This document shows positions 35,501-54,087 of a DNA stretch of 64,000 bases, piece after piece. Where the stretch lies: the NCBI GenBank assembly GCA_030063045.1, contig JAQSEB010000017.1:186001-250000 (forward strand), given 5' to 3'. The translations under genes were made by a program, and so were the position numbers. The notes under the pieces were generated by a model. It was not told the DNA's origin and ran no database searches. It saw only the letters and a program-made list of their open reading frames with translations. This DNA comes from Pratylenchus scribneri (lineage: Eukaryota; Nematoda; Chromadorea; Rhabditida; Pratylenchidae). Each line of letters starts with the position of its first letter. Positions within the stretch are counted from its first letter, which is position 1.

Positions 35501-36720
35501 CTAGCCTGTGGGCACACTTTTTCTTCCCTACCATAGAGCATATGGGGTTTTTTCCCTAGAGTGTTTCCCTATTTGCCCTTCAGCGTTTCTCTTCCCTCCA
35601 CCCAAAAGGATGATGAGCTATTTCTTTTCCCATTTTCATCATCTCACTCACACACAACATTTACACCCAATTCCAAGCGCATTGAAGAGATGTGCTCTTC
35701 ATTCTTCTTCCTCCTCTTCCTCTCCCAATGATGAACAATTCCAGCGCATTCATCTCACAGAGCCAAGCAACTGCTGCTGGAGGAGGAGGAGGAGGCAATT
35801 TGGTGGCTGCTGCACAAATTCCCAAGCATTCATTCATTTTGTCCGCATTCATTGGAGCAGCTCGCCACCCCGCGCCCCGACATTTTCCTCCGCCAACCAC
35901 CGCACATCGACCCCACACCAACTCCTTCTCAACTCTCTTCCCCGAAAGTGGCGGTGGCCTTTTTGCCTCTAGCAACATTAGCAGAAGCAAATTCCACTGT
36001 GTCCTCACAAAAGCGTACATGCCCCAGCATAATCCTCTCCTCCTCATCAAATGTCTCCATTCTACCACTCGGAGGCGCCTCACAAACTCTTCACTCGTCG
36101 TTGTGTCCTCAAAGCTCAAACCCACTGGGCCTCTTTTATTTTACCCTCCATTCTATATGAAAATGAATGAGACGTGTCTTTTTCGTGCATTCTCCCTCCA
36201 TGAAGAGTGGGGGACGAGAGCGCCACGGCACAAATTCTCGCCATTGGCCGCCCCAGTTAAATTTAAAACAGCAGTTCTTTTTTCCCCTCATAATATTCCT
36301 TTCATTCCGTAATAAATCCCTCTCGATTCCTCTCTTTTCCTTTCTTCATGCCTCATTTCTCGAGGCATTCCTTCAATACTAAAAAGCGACTGACACTGAA
36401 GGCAAAATGCCGTGGCCACTCTTCAGCTCTTCACATATTGCCTCACTCTTTTATGGTCCCACCTCTCGCATTCCTCCATTGCCACCCACACATTTTTCCA
36501 TTGCGTCCGCGCCATTTCCATCCAAAAAGGCATAAAATGGAGCCAGCCTCCAACCCTATCCAAAAATGGCGGCGGCGCTGTAAAAAATGGCGCCGTTGAA
36601 AAATGGGACCATCGCCGCCGTTGGCGGTGTGTGGCAAAAGGCCACCCCGGCTGATGCTGCTTTTGCCCCCCCACACGTATAGTTTGCGATGACCCCTCGG
36701 GGGCGACAAAACAACGACGT
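35500..36720. other. GC-richer island with overlapping open frames
   Basis: Markedly higher GC than its surroundings, so long frames open on both strands at once (for example 35692-36312 on + and 35661-36125 on -). None carries a recognisable domain, a splice pattern or a consistent codon preference. It is most simply a promoter/enhancer-like block upstream of the MBK-1 gene, although its distance (about 9 kb) leaves that unproven. Confidence 0.4.
36560..36625. promoter_or_regulatory. Clustered ATGGCGGC/ATGGCGCC motifs (YY1-like)
   Basis: AAAAATGGCGGCGGCG (from about 36562) and AAAAAATGGCGCCG (from about 36582) lie 20 bp apart. A GCCGCCGTTGGCGG block follows. The first matches the known YY1 core AAnATGGCGGC. 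Function is inferred from the motif only. Confidence 0.3.
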
Positions 36721-39700
36721 GAAATACACGGAAGATGGGCCGATGGATGATGATGGCGGAATTACACCCTTTTCGCCCCTTCTTCCGTTCCTTCCATACA
36801 TCTATTTGAAGAGCTCATCCCCGCATTTTTCTACCAATAATAATAAAATTCCTCTTCCTTTCGCCCAATATTTATCATTTTTTGGCAGCGGCGGTATTTG
36901 TTCTTCTTCCTTTTCTTCTATTTTTTGCAACATTTTTTAACCCGCGGGGGAGTGTCAAAAGAAAGGAAGGAAAAACATTTGCCTATCAACAAACATTGCT
37001 GCATAAATTCCTTCGAATTCTCCTTTTTCATAATTTTCCGCTCAAATTCCGTTCCTTCCATATCATTTTTTAATTCACATTCCGACCCCCGCAATTTCTT
37101 CGTTTCGCTCACAGTTTTTCTCGACTCGAAGATCATTTTTGCTATGAGAGCGCTTTCTTTTGCCTTTTTTATTGCCTTTTTTCTCATCGGAATTGCTCTT
37201 TGATCACTAATTAATATTCCGAAATATTATATTAATAAATAATAATTTAATCGCTATCCTAAATATAATTTGACCACCTAAAATGGGACCAAAACCTGGC
37301 AAATTCCAGACGAATAGACTAATCCTAATTTAAAGCTATATTCGATTATATATTGGATCCATCTATCTTTCAATACACATATACTAGCCTAATTCAGTAT
37401 TACGATAATTGGTGATGGAACATGGAACGATCTAGTATAGAATGTTGATGGTGTTAGGTGAAGTTCATATGCCATTTTATTAGGCATAAAATTAGCTAAA
37501 AATGATATCAAAAGCATTGGACCTTGTTGTTGGATATTTTCCAAGTTATGGCCAAAATTCGTAGATTAAATTAATGTTTTTGGCCATTTTTGATAATAAC
37601 TCGGTAAATATTCAACAATAGACAGTGTTTTTGAAATCATTTTTAGTTATTTTAAGTCTAATAAAATGCTTTATAAATTTATCCACCAGATTTATCACCA
37701 TTGATTCTAGAGACTAAACCGCTCCTTTCCCAATCCCAATTGTCGTATATTCCTTAATCAGTTAATACGAATAAAATTAGGCCTAATAAAATTGCACCAA
37801 AACTTGTGCAAATTCTACTAGTAAATAGATTTATTCTAATTACTAGTCGAATACCTATTAAAAAAGTAAAAATATTCTCCAACTCCATTTCCCAATTTTC
37901 CATTACTAAATTTGGGGCTATTTTCCCATGGGAATCCTAAATACTAAGCAGGCATTTTTTACTAAATTTTTCTTTCATATTAGCCGTTCGCTTCCTTCCC
38001 TCCCAATTCTCGATGAAAAGGACAAATATTTTCACAATATAGGGGATCTTCACTCCGCAACATTTTTGCACTTTGTCTCCCCTTCACTCTCCCTAAAATT
38101 TTCATTCAATTGTGTGTGCCAGCCTCCCCGCAGCCATTTTCCATCTGCCCTTCCCCACTTTTATCAGCCAAAAAATTCACTGTGCAAACAAATGGACTGG
38201 CCCCAATTTTGTCGTTTTGTGTCCTCTCTTCTTCATTTTCTTTTCAATTTTTATGTCGGACAAATGTTTTTATTCCCGTAGATTTCGCCGTTCTCCGTTG
38301 CCCACATTCTCGCGGGTTTTTCCATCGGTCACGGGACATTGCGCAGCCATCGTCCTCCCCTCTCCTTTTTATTTAGACCCGAGAACGACGGGAACCGCAA
38401 TTTTGAGTATTTTTGGCTCACAAAAAAAGCCTCTGATGGCAGAACATAAAATTTGGAGGGAAGGAAACATATCATAAGACAAAGCGAGTTGAATTTTTTG
38501 ATAGAAAAAGCAGAGAATATAAATTTACCAATTTGAAATTTGCACAACCAAACCTCGTGACATTCTTCCTCTATTTTCGTCTTATTTTTTTTGACTGGAA
38601 ATTTTGTAAATTTTAAGCAGTCAAATTGCGAGCCAAAGCTTTGAGCTGTTGAATAATTTAAAGCCTGAAAAAATAATATTTAACTTTTAAATGATGTTTT
38701 TTTACCAATCTTTCTTTTAAATTAATTTTTAAAATTAGATTTTTACAAAACAATTTCATTTTCCATATTTATCCACCCATCAGTAATCCATAAATTGATG
38801 CCAAAACAATTTTAAAACAAAAATTGATGATCAAGATGATCAGCAGAAAGGTTCCAATCCAATTCCTCCCAATTTCAGCTGTTTTTCTAGGCCACACTAC
38901 AAAGTGCATGAATACTCCTCATTCCTCCATGCGCCAAATAAAAAAGTTATTATCAGCTGATTCTATAGGGGGGGGGGGGGGGGTGTCCACTCGCCATTTG
39001 AAAAATAATATTTATTTTTGTTGCTATTTTTGTTGTTTGTTTTCTTGCACATCCCACACATTTGGACCTTTGCACAAAGAGCAAATTTGACCAAAGTTCA
39101 TTTATATTTCTTCAAATTTTTAAAAATCCAATTTTAAGGAAAAGAAAATTTAATGAAAATTTTTATGAAATTTAATAAAATATTTTTAAAAAATGCCTAA
39201 ATTTATTATTTTAAATTGTTCAAAAAATTTTGTTTCAATTTTTACTTTTTGTAAAGCCATGAAACTCGATCAAATCCGCATTAATTCACATCTTTCCAGC
39301 CTAAATTTACATATTAACCCCAATCAATTTAATAAGCTAACTAAGACTCAGTCTGTTACAACCATTTTTAATTATATTCCAATTTTATATCTCAATATAT
39401 ATTATATACCTCAATTCTCTGGCAAAAAAAATGAAAGAATTACTCAAATAAAGACAGTCCAAAAAGAGCAACAAAAATTTTATGTCCGAATTGAGTTCAT
39501 TTTCTGATCATTTTATTAAACAAAGGAAAACCGACAAAATCCCTGCTGATTTTTTTGCGCTACTTTTAATTATAGAGTAGGCAGTTTTGGTAATAAAAAA
39601 AATCGAAGGCGGATGGCCTCATTTTAAAAATAAATATTTTATTGCAAATTTATTGCACAAAAATTTGACTGAGCAAAAATTAAATTGATAATAATGTTTC

Positions 39701-40720
39701 TTTTTTTTTGATAGTGGCGGCCAAATATTTGTCCTCCACATCAATATTTGGCGGAATTCCTTTTACATTTTTTTTGTCCTGAACAAAATTATCATTCACT
39801 TTGATTTTGATGCTTTTTCTTTTTTAATTATTTCCAGAAATTGCCATTTTTTCACCTTTAAAACTATGGCTGATCATAAAGGGCGGAGCAGCTGAATTTT
39901 GAGAATTTTTCAGCCAAATATTAGCTTTAAATTTAGCAAATTTTACACCATTTTATGGTCCACTATTGGTATGAATTAATTCAAGAAAATATTAGTTGAA
40001 ATTTCAGAGATAAAAAAAGCATCAAAATGGGCCAAATTGGGAAAAATTTGTTTTTATGGGCAACTTTCTGGCCAATTACGGGCGATATTAGCTTATTTCA
40101 GCCGTAACTTTCTGGTCAAATTTTATTTGATCAATATTTTTTGATATCAAAATACTCTAAAGGAAGAGTTTTACCTAATATTATAAAAGTTTTATTAATA
40201 GATTAAATACTTTTAGAAATATAAATTAGCAAAATTAGGCTAAAAGCAGTTTCTTTTTTTTCTCACCATAACTTTTAAATGATATCATAAATTTTTATGG
40301 GTTTTTGAAATTTTGAAGAGACCAAAATATTTTCGGATATTCCGCCAAATATTCCATCCATTTTTGTCCACTTTTTCGTGCCCTCGATTATTTCCCAAAT
40401 TCCCTCCTTTCCCGCCTTTGATCCCCTCTTCCCAAACCCCTCATCAGTCTCCGTTCATTGCGCACTTTTTGCCAAAAGTCAGCGAAGCGAAACGCCAAAA
40501 CGTCGCCCAAAGAACACAAAAAAAAACCAAATCATCACAGAGAAGGCCAGCCATCAGGCAACAAACGGCGTACCAGCCGCCAAACGGGCGCGGACCGGTG
40601 GGGGCCGTGGGGAGCATCATCGCCAAACGTCAAACCCCCCAAACGACCAGCCGCCCCCGGACAAGGGAAGGAAGGGAAAATGGTGTGGGCCGTTCCTGCA
40701 TTTTGTCCTCCCCCCTTTAT
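36720..40720. other. Intergenic, no gene found
   Basis: Mixed pyrimidine-rich and AT-rich sequence. A poly-G run lies at 38969-38982. Around 37480-37660 is a diverged inverted repeat of the family 'tggccattttattaggcataaaattagctaaaaatgatat' and its partner. No exon chain could be built. GC-richer frames at 40313-40877 overlap in three frames and are not supported. Confidence 0.4.
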
Positions 40721-40734
40721 ATTCAATTCATTTT

Positions 40735-41575
40735 TTGGACGAATGGTTCAATTTCAATCCTTGTGCCCCACCGCCACCGATGGATGGTGTTTTTTGTTCT
40801 TCAGTCTTCACCTTTTTTCGGGACATAATCCTGCAAAAAATGATACCAAAAATCAAAAAAACCTAACAAATAAATAAATATTTCATGGTCAAAGTGTGCA
40901 AAATTTTACATTTTTGATCCATTTTTCAAAAGGCCGCAAATTTTCCCTTAGAAATTCTATGAATTTGATCAACATTTTTTTGGGCGATTGTTTCAATTCC
41001 TTGTCCCGTCGTCACCGATGCGGACAATATTTGTGTTCTTTAACCCTTTTTCGAGGAAATATTCCTGCAAAAAATGATATCAAAAAAATAGTCTAAAAAA
41101 GACCAAATTTTAAATACTTTACCAATTTTTTAATTCCCGAAATGGATTTGGTCCATTTTTCTTTTCTAAAGTCGCCAATTTTCCTCCAAATCCAAATTCT
41201 TTGAATTTAATGAATTCCAGCCTTATTAGTTAGGCTATATTCACATTCATTCATTCATTTTTGGGCAATTGGTTCAATCCTTTCCCGCCGTTACCGATGC
41301 GGCGATGTTTGTGTTAATCCCCCCCTTTTTTTCGAGCAAAATTGTCTGCAGAAAATGACACCAAAAATCAAAAAAAAAATAAGCAGCCATATTTTATGCG
41401 ATCAAAGCCTAAACAATATAAAAATATTCCATGGTTAAAAAAGATCAAATTTTAAATGTTTGACCAATTTTTTGATTCCTGAAATGTTCTAAATCCATTT
41501 TCGTCAAAAAAGTTCACCATTTTCCACTAGATTCTCCGAATTTGGTGAATTCCAGCCTCAGGCGGATTAATTCAT
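40735..41575. repeat. Three diverged tandem copies of a ~270-bp sequence
   Basis: The ordered words GG.CAATTGGTTCAATCC-like, CGTCACCGATGCGG-like, TTTTTCGAG-like, CCTGCAAAAAATGATA-like and a GAATTTxxTGAATTCCAGCC-like tail recur near 40740-40990, 40975-41225 and 41255-41560. Identity is only moderate, with indels. No frame is maintained across the copies. Confidence 0.7.
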
Positions 41576-44500
41576 TTTTGAATGGCACCAATCCTCTAAA
41601 ACCGATCATTCGGTGCAAAAAACATTTATGATCCGAAAAAGCAGATCATTCCCATTCGCAGCAAGTCAGCTGGTTTTTGAGACTTTGCTGATGACGGTGA
41701 TGAATGCGATCGCATTGCATTTTTATTGAAAGGAATTCCAGCGGAAATTTGATGGAATCATTCAAAATAGGATTCGTAAACGGCGTCAAAAATTGTCAAA
41801 AAATTTATTTAATATATTTATAAAGAGAAAAAATTATTTTAATTTTTTTTTCACATTCTTTATTATTATTAAAAATATCAATTATAATAATTAATAAATT
41901 ATAGTAATTATTAATTATCACAATGATTTTTGAACGATTAAATTTTTTTAATCAAATTTTAATTATTTAAAAAAATTATTTATTAACATACTGACCAATC
42001 ATTAATGATGCTATTCTGCGATATTTAATTGCGCGTACACTCCCTCATGATAATGTAAAAATTGAGCTATTTCAAATCGTATTTTTAGCTAAATATTCAA
42101 CTCAAATAAAAAATCTATTTAAAATAATTCCATTTTCGATCACATTCGCCAAAAGCCATTTCCACTTTTAAGGGCACACCAAATTTTTGGGCCAATTCCC
42201 CGCCAAACTCCATCCAATTTTTACGATGATTCAGCAGCCCAAAATATTAATCTTCCACCAAAACCAATTCCCCATCTCATTTTATACATATTTAATAAGC
42301 CATTTTTGCACATTTGTATCTTTACATTCACTTGGATTATTTAAAAAAAACATCTAGCCGGCCAGCTCATTCCCTAATTCGGCCGTTACTATTTTTATTC
42401 GGCAGCAACCATTTCCATCTAGTCCATATTTATACTTTTCTATTTTACTTGGCCATAAAATTTGGCCATTTAAATTAAAATTTTAGTTTTTTTTTGAAAA
42501 ATTTATTTTTCAATATTTTTTTTAAATTTTTAAATAGCTCTTTGTCCCTTAAAATTTGTCCCCACCAAAAAATGACTAATATAAAAATAAGCATAAGCTG
42601 AATAGGCTGACTAAAAAGTTTGCCCAATGTTCAGCAGTCCAATTGCCGCTTTTCCCATCAATCAGCGGCAGCAAAATAATAGCTTGATTGAAGGGAAAAG
42701 CCAAAAGCTGAAGACGGCCACCATTCATTTCCGGTCTCGCCTCTGCTGGGCACAAAAACAATTCACCGGCTGCCAATCAAAACCGCCACTCAAAAAATCC
42801 ACTTTTTTGACTGGCTATTCACACTTTTTGTTGCCCATCCTTCTTCCCATTTAATTAGTCAACAATGTTGCTGCCGGCTTCTTTGAAATTTGCTCATTTT
42901 ATTCATTTATTCTATTTGTATTTATTATTAAATATTTAAAAAGCCATTCTGCTCTATGGAAGAAATGTCTTCCATAAAAAAACATTTAAGAATTTACGTA
43001 ATTGATCTTGAATTTGGGAACAAAAACATCCAAAATTGTTAGCTAATTTACTTTCCAATTTTAATTAATGCAAAATATTATTGAATATTGCACGCCATCC
43101 TTCAATTTATTCTATACTATTAAAATACGAATAATATCCCCATAAAGTGGGATAAATTTTAAACTTCCTCATTCCAAAACATAATAATAAAAAAAAATTT
43201 ATTTTTCCATCATTATTTGTTTTTAAAATAATATTTTTTTAACAATATTTGCACAGTTAAATGTCACTAAAATTAGTTTCGCTTTATTAAGTCGCCGGCA
43301 AAAGCCACAAAATTAACAGTTGAGCAATTAAAGAAAAAATTCAATTTGAAAACCGATGGAAAAATTCACCAATATTCTATATCAAAAAATTCATTGCCAG
43401 CCAATTTTTCGAATAATAAAATTTTCTATTTTTTTTAAATTTTAATGAAAGAGCACAATGATCATAAAATACTTTTAAACACTGAAAAATCTCAATAAAA
43501 TTTCCATAATCCCCAGAAAAAAATTTCAGAATTCTCCCATAATTCAGCCGAAATATTTTTTTTATCATAATTTCAAAAAAATAAAAATTATTCATATAAC
43601 AAAATTGAACCTTTAGCACTGGTCCATCTTAAATTTTTCAACGAAAAAATATTAAAGGATTTTAAATAATTTTTCACATTTTTTTTCAATCTTTTCTTCC
43701 TCAATGCACTTTCCCTTTTTTCAATAAAACATACTTTCTAATTATAGCCTTAATTTATTTTATCCCACTTTTTCTATCCATTTTTCCTACTAAAAAAGGG
43801 CTCGCTTCCACTTCCAATCAGCCAAAAATTCCATCGATCAATTTTTTCAATGCGAGAATATATACTATTCGAATATATTGAAGCGATGTTGAGTGTGAGC
43901 AGTAGCAGAAGCGTGCGGCCAGCCGGCTGTGGATGCTGACAGCCGATCCCGAGACGGGTGCGGCTTGTCTTCGACAGTTTTAGTCAAATTAATTTTGCTG
44001 TGGACCGCGGTTGCGTTGGCCAATCCTAGCGGGATTTGTTGCCGACACGGCTGTCAATATCCACAAAGTCGGCTGTCAGAAAGGAAAGAAGCGTCCGCAC
44101 CCGCTCTTCCCCAAACTCGACTGGATTTTTAGTTTCGGTTGGTTGGTTTGAGGCAAAATCCTTGGCTACTGAAGAAAGACTGATCATTCCTTCCATCCCT
44201 CATAGTAGAAGACAGCCAGCCTTCTCAATGGCAGACTTGACTTTCCCTTCAAAAGACAAAAAATAGTAAAAATTGAGTGTAAAACCACAAAAATCACCCA
44301 CACTTGAATGTTAGGAACACTCAAAAAAAATGTCAAAAAATTTTCGAAATGAATTTTGTTTCCTCACATCAAATTATGAAATCGCGCATTGATTATTTAG
44401 AGCAAAACTTTTTCTTCATAAAGAATTAAATATGCTATCCTTATTTCATGCCAATATTCTTAAATTTAAATGAATTATCAAATCGATCTAACAATCTTTG

Positions 44501-45284
44501 TAAAGATTTTATACAGTTGAAAATATTGAAATTATCATAATTCTAAAGCAATTATAATTAATTAGGATAAGAAAATTTATCATGAATTTTTAATCAAAAT
44601 ATTATCCTCGATTTAATCCTAAAGAATGGAATATGCAATTCTTTTAAACATAAAATTCATAAATATAATTACAAATAATAATTGTTTTACAATTTAAAAT
44701 CACGAATTTCCTCTCATCAAATCATTTTTTTTTATTTTAAAAAAACATAAAAAATTTTATTTGTAATGCTTTCGCAATTATTCAATTCTTCACTTTGATT
44801 CTTCATTTTTATATGCAAATTATTTTATTTTTTGTCAATTTTTAGTTGATCTTTTGCCGAACTATACAATTTATTTCACTCATTTTTATCATTTTGCGCT
44901 ACTGCTGATCTTTCCCAAGCAAACATTTTTTTACGCTGTGTAAAAATTTGCATATTTCCCCGATTGCGTCTGTTCGGGCGAATTAAAAACCACAAAATGT
45001 CAACATTCACATTCTATTTTTCAACCATCAAACAAAATTAATCATTTCTACATTGTGCCATTTAACTGTTTATTGGACACAATGAAATCCACTCTTTTGA
45101 CACATCTTTATATAAAATTGACTGCTTCCTTTTCTCCTATTTTCCTATTGTTTTCCATTCCAATCATTTAATTTATTCATTTCTTTAAAGAGTTCTTTTA
45201 AAATTCATTATTTCTAAAAATTAAAATTTTGTAAAAATTAAGATTTACAAAATATTAAATTCAAACAAAATGTTTTTTCCAGTG
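41576..45284. other. AT-rich upstream region of the MBK-1 gene
   Basis: No gene was recognised. 43880-44270 is a GC-richer block with a short open frame (43932-44132) lacking an ATG. The rest is AT-rich and is likely the 5' regulatory or 5' UTR-intron region of the kinase gene. Confidence 0.4.
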
Positions 45285-51413
<6,129 letters not shown>

Positions 51414-54087
51414 ATACTCGTTCGTCCAAAAATACCAAATGAACAACAAAAAAATTTGTAGTCAAACTAAAACTATTCTGCCCTGTGTTTGCTTTCTTTT
51501 GCTGCTCTGCTGCTGCCATTCCCCCAACCAAAAATTCACCAAAAAATTTTTAAAATAACTTTTTGGAATTTGAATCTCATCAACAACTACAAAAATGTGA
51601 TAAAAAAAACAACCAAAAATGTCAACCTTTATTTTCTTTCTACACAACCCATCAAAAAATGTCAACAGCGATTTTTAAATACAATTTTATACGGGAAAAA
51701 TGCAGTCAAAAAAATGAGCAGTGGAAACAAAAAAAAACAACAGCGTCAGCAGTGGATCAGAAAATTCCGGCACAAATATTTGGCCATCGGCACGAAAATG
51801 CCGGCACAAAAAATGATGGATTCCCAAATGCGAGAATTGGCCTGTAAAAGAAATTTGGCGCAACATGGCCGGAAAAATTCAAAAAACGAAGTGATCTCAA
51901 AAAAGAGGAGAAAATGTTCGCAAAATGCCATTGGAAAATTGGATTGAGAAGAAAATCAAATGGAAGCAATCAAATTGAAGTGAACAAAAAAACAAATATC
52001 GAATGTGTTGACGAGAATTATACCAGTCAAAATTTTACGCTACTTTCATTGTATTTTTTTTATATTATTTTTTATTCAATTTGTGAATTTTAATATTTGA
52101 TATTTATTTTTAATTTAATTTTAATTGATTTAATTGTGTATTTTTTCGTTTATTAATTTTATTTTAATTTTTGTACATAGATAAAATTGTGAAAAATGAA
52201 AAATTTATTTTTGAAATATTTTTGCGATCAGCAGGTGGGTCTAATTTAGTGTAGCATCAGCTTACGATCATGACCATATACCGCTCGAAAATAAATTAAT
52301 TAAACCAAAATTGCCTTCTAATATATATTGACGATTATGCCAATCATATCATTCATCTCATTTTCATTTCACAGAATTTCTCACAGTCAGAATTTATCAT
52401 TATCACTTTATCAGCCAGTTATTTTATTATTTCAGCTAACAAAAACGGAAGGAAGCTTTTAAATATTCTTCCGCTCTGCTTTAATGGGAAAAAAGTGTTC
52501 TTCGTTCATGTCATTAAACTTCAATTTTTATTCCTTCAAGCATTACAAAAATCTGCAAAAGCGCAAAATTTTCAATTGTCTATTTCTTTAAGACTAAAAT
52601 TACAATTTTCCATTCTAAATAATTTTTAATAATTCACACAACCATACTGAATGAATGAGTGATTTTCATTTTACCTTCCAAGTTCCAATCTTTCCAAACC
52701 CCTAATAGTATATTGACATAGGATTCAAAATCGCGTAAATATGGTTCCATTACAAATTCTGAATATAGTTTTGCTCTTTTGGCTTTAATTCTGCGAACTT
52801 TAAGCACATCCTCTTTTTTACACCATATTCAATATTTAATCCAATTTTTATTCGGCTATGGTTTTGCTAAATACTACGCGATATTACCTAAAAAAAGACA
52901 AATCCTAATTCCTGTATTCACTTCCCGCAGCTTTTCCTTGCTGTAAAAGAGATTATAAGAAAATAATTAAACAATGTTAAATCATTAAATTAATTCAATC
53001 TTGTCTACTAAATGGGCCATTAATCTCTTATAGTCATTTGTGGATTCTCATAAAAAGTTTATATTTCTTTACCATCCATTTATTCAATAAGCCTTTAATA
53101 TGATTTCTTTTGCGAATATAGCATTATTTTCGCCCCAAATATTCATAAATAAACGATTTAAATTTTAGACATTGTTTGTCAATGCCAATAATGCCTAAGG
53201 GTTTTCTTTTCCTATTCAGCCTACTGTACCCTCACTTTTTGTCTAATCGCCCTTTCACCCTATCAATCAAACATTGTCCAAATCTTTTTTTTATACCCAC
53301 TTTTTTCCCCTAAAAATATTCACATTTCTATTACTTACAATTTTGCGACGTTCTGTTAACAAATTATACCTAACAACAGATAATATATTTAATAAAGTAA
53401 AGCCAAATTAATCTCAATCCCATTTCTTGGACCACTGGGATAGGCCCTACGTAGGCTCGGATCGAGAGTCTAGGCCCATTCTCACGTCTCATCCCAAACA
53501 ACTTTAGCCCTAAATCAAATTTATATCTTCCTTAAAACCCCATTAAATGAATGAATTTTAACCTTTCTCACATTTCACAATGAATTTTTGAATCCTCGGT
53601 TAAATATCCTTCCAAAGCCCGATGCCTGTCAGGCAATAGGCATGGGAAAATACAATGCGAAAAAGCGGCAATTGCCGCAATTTCGACTACCTCGTCCACA
53701 TTTTTCCGCATTTTTAATTTTTCCCTTAATCTTGCCATATTTTTGAAAGTTCGGCAATTTTCCATAAAATAGGGCAATTTTCTCCTTATGGAGCCATTTT
53801 TGGCTAAAATTTTTCGCTTCGCGACTGACAATCCCTAATTAATCAAAAAGTGAAAACAATAGAAAAATATACAGAATAAATATTTTTAAATGAATTTTTG
53901 AATTTTAATCGCAATACCGCATTTTTGTCGAATTTTTTCCTAGTCCATATCATATTTTCGGTCAGTAGGAGCAGGTGTATGGGCAATCCTGGTATCTTTA
54001 TAATCCTAGAAAATATCGTCATTTTTTCTATTTATGTATTATTATTATGAATAAAGTAATTTACAATGTTTTTTTAGATTTAAATCA
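51414..54087. other. MBK-1 3' flank, no further gene found
   Basis: Likely 3' UTR followed by AT-rich spacer. A Lys/Arg-rich open frame at 51714-51947 and a minus-strand frame at 53568-53831 have no recognisable features. A TTTTTTTAG acceptor ends near 54077, just before the start codon of the next gene. Confidence 0.4.

Noticed and set aside
35661..36312. 206-aa (+) and 154-aa (-) open frames
   Set aside because: Mutually overlapping frames in a GC-rich stretch, low-complexity translations, no domain and no exon structure.
40313..40877. Three overlapping frames of 139-171 aa
   Set aside because: Three frames of the same strand cannot all code; none has recognisable motifs, and the region runs into the diverged tandem repeat.
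43932..44132. Small secretory-looking frame with LVKLILLWTAVALANPSG and a CCRHGC motif
   Set aside because: No ATG; in-frame TGA at 43896 and no nearby acceptor that I can support. The insulin-like CCxxGC resemblance is too short to call.
51714..51947. Lys/Arg-rich frame after the MBK-1 stop codon
   Set aside because: Lies in the expected 3' UTR, biased composition and no motif.
53568..53831. 87-aa minus-strand frame
   Set aside because: Isolated, no domain, no partner exons; AT-rich spacer.
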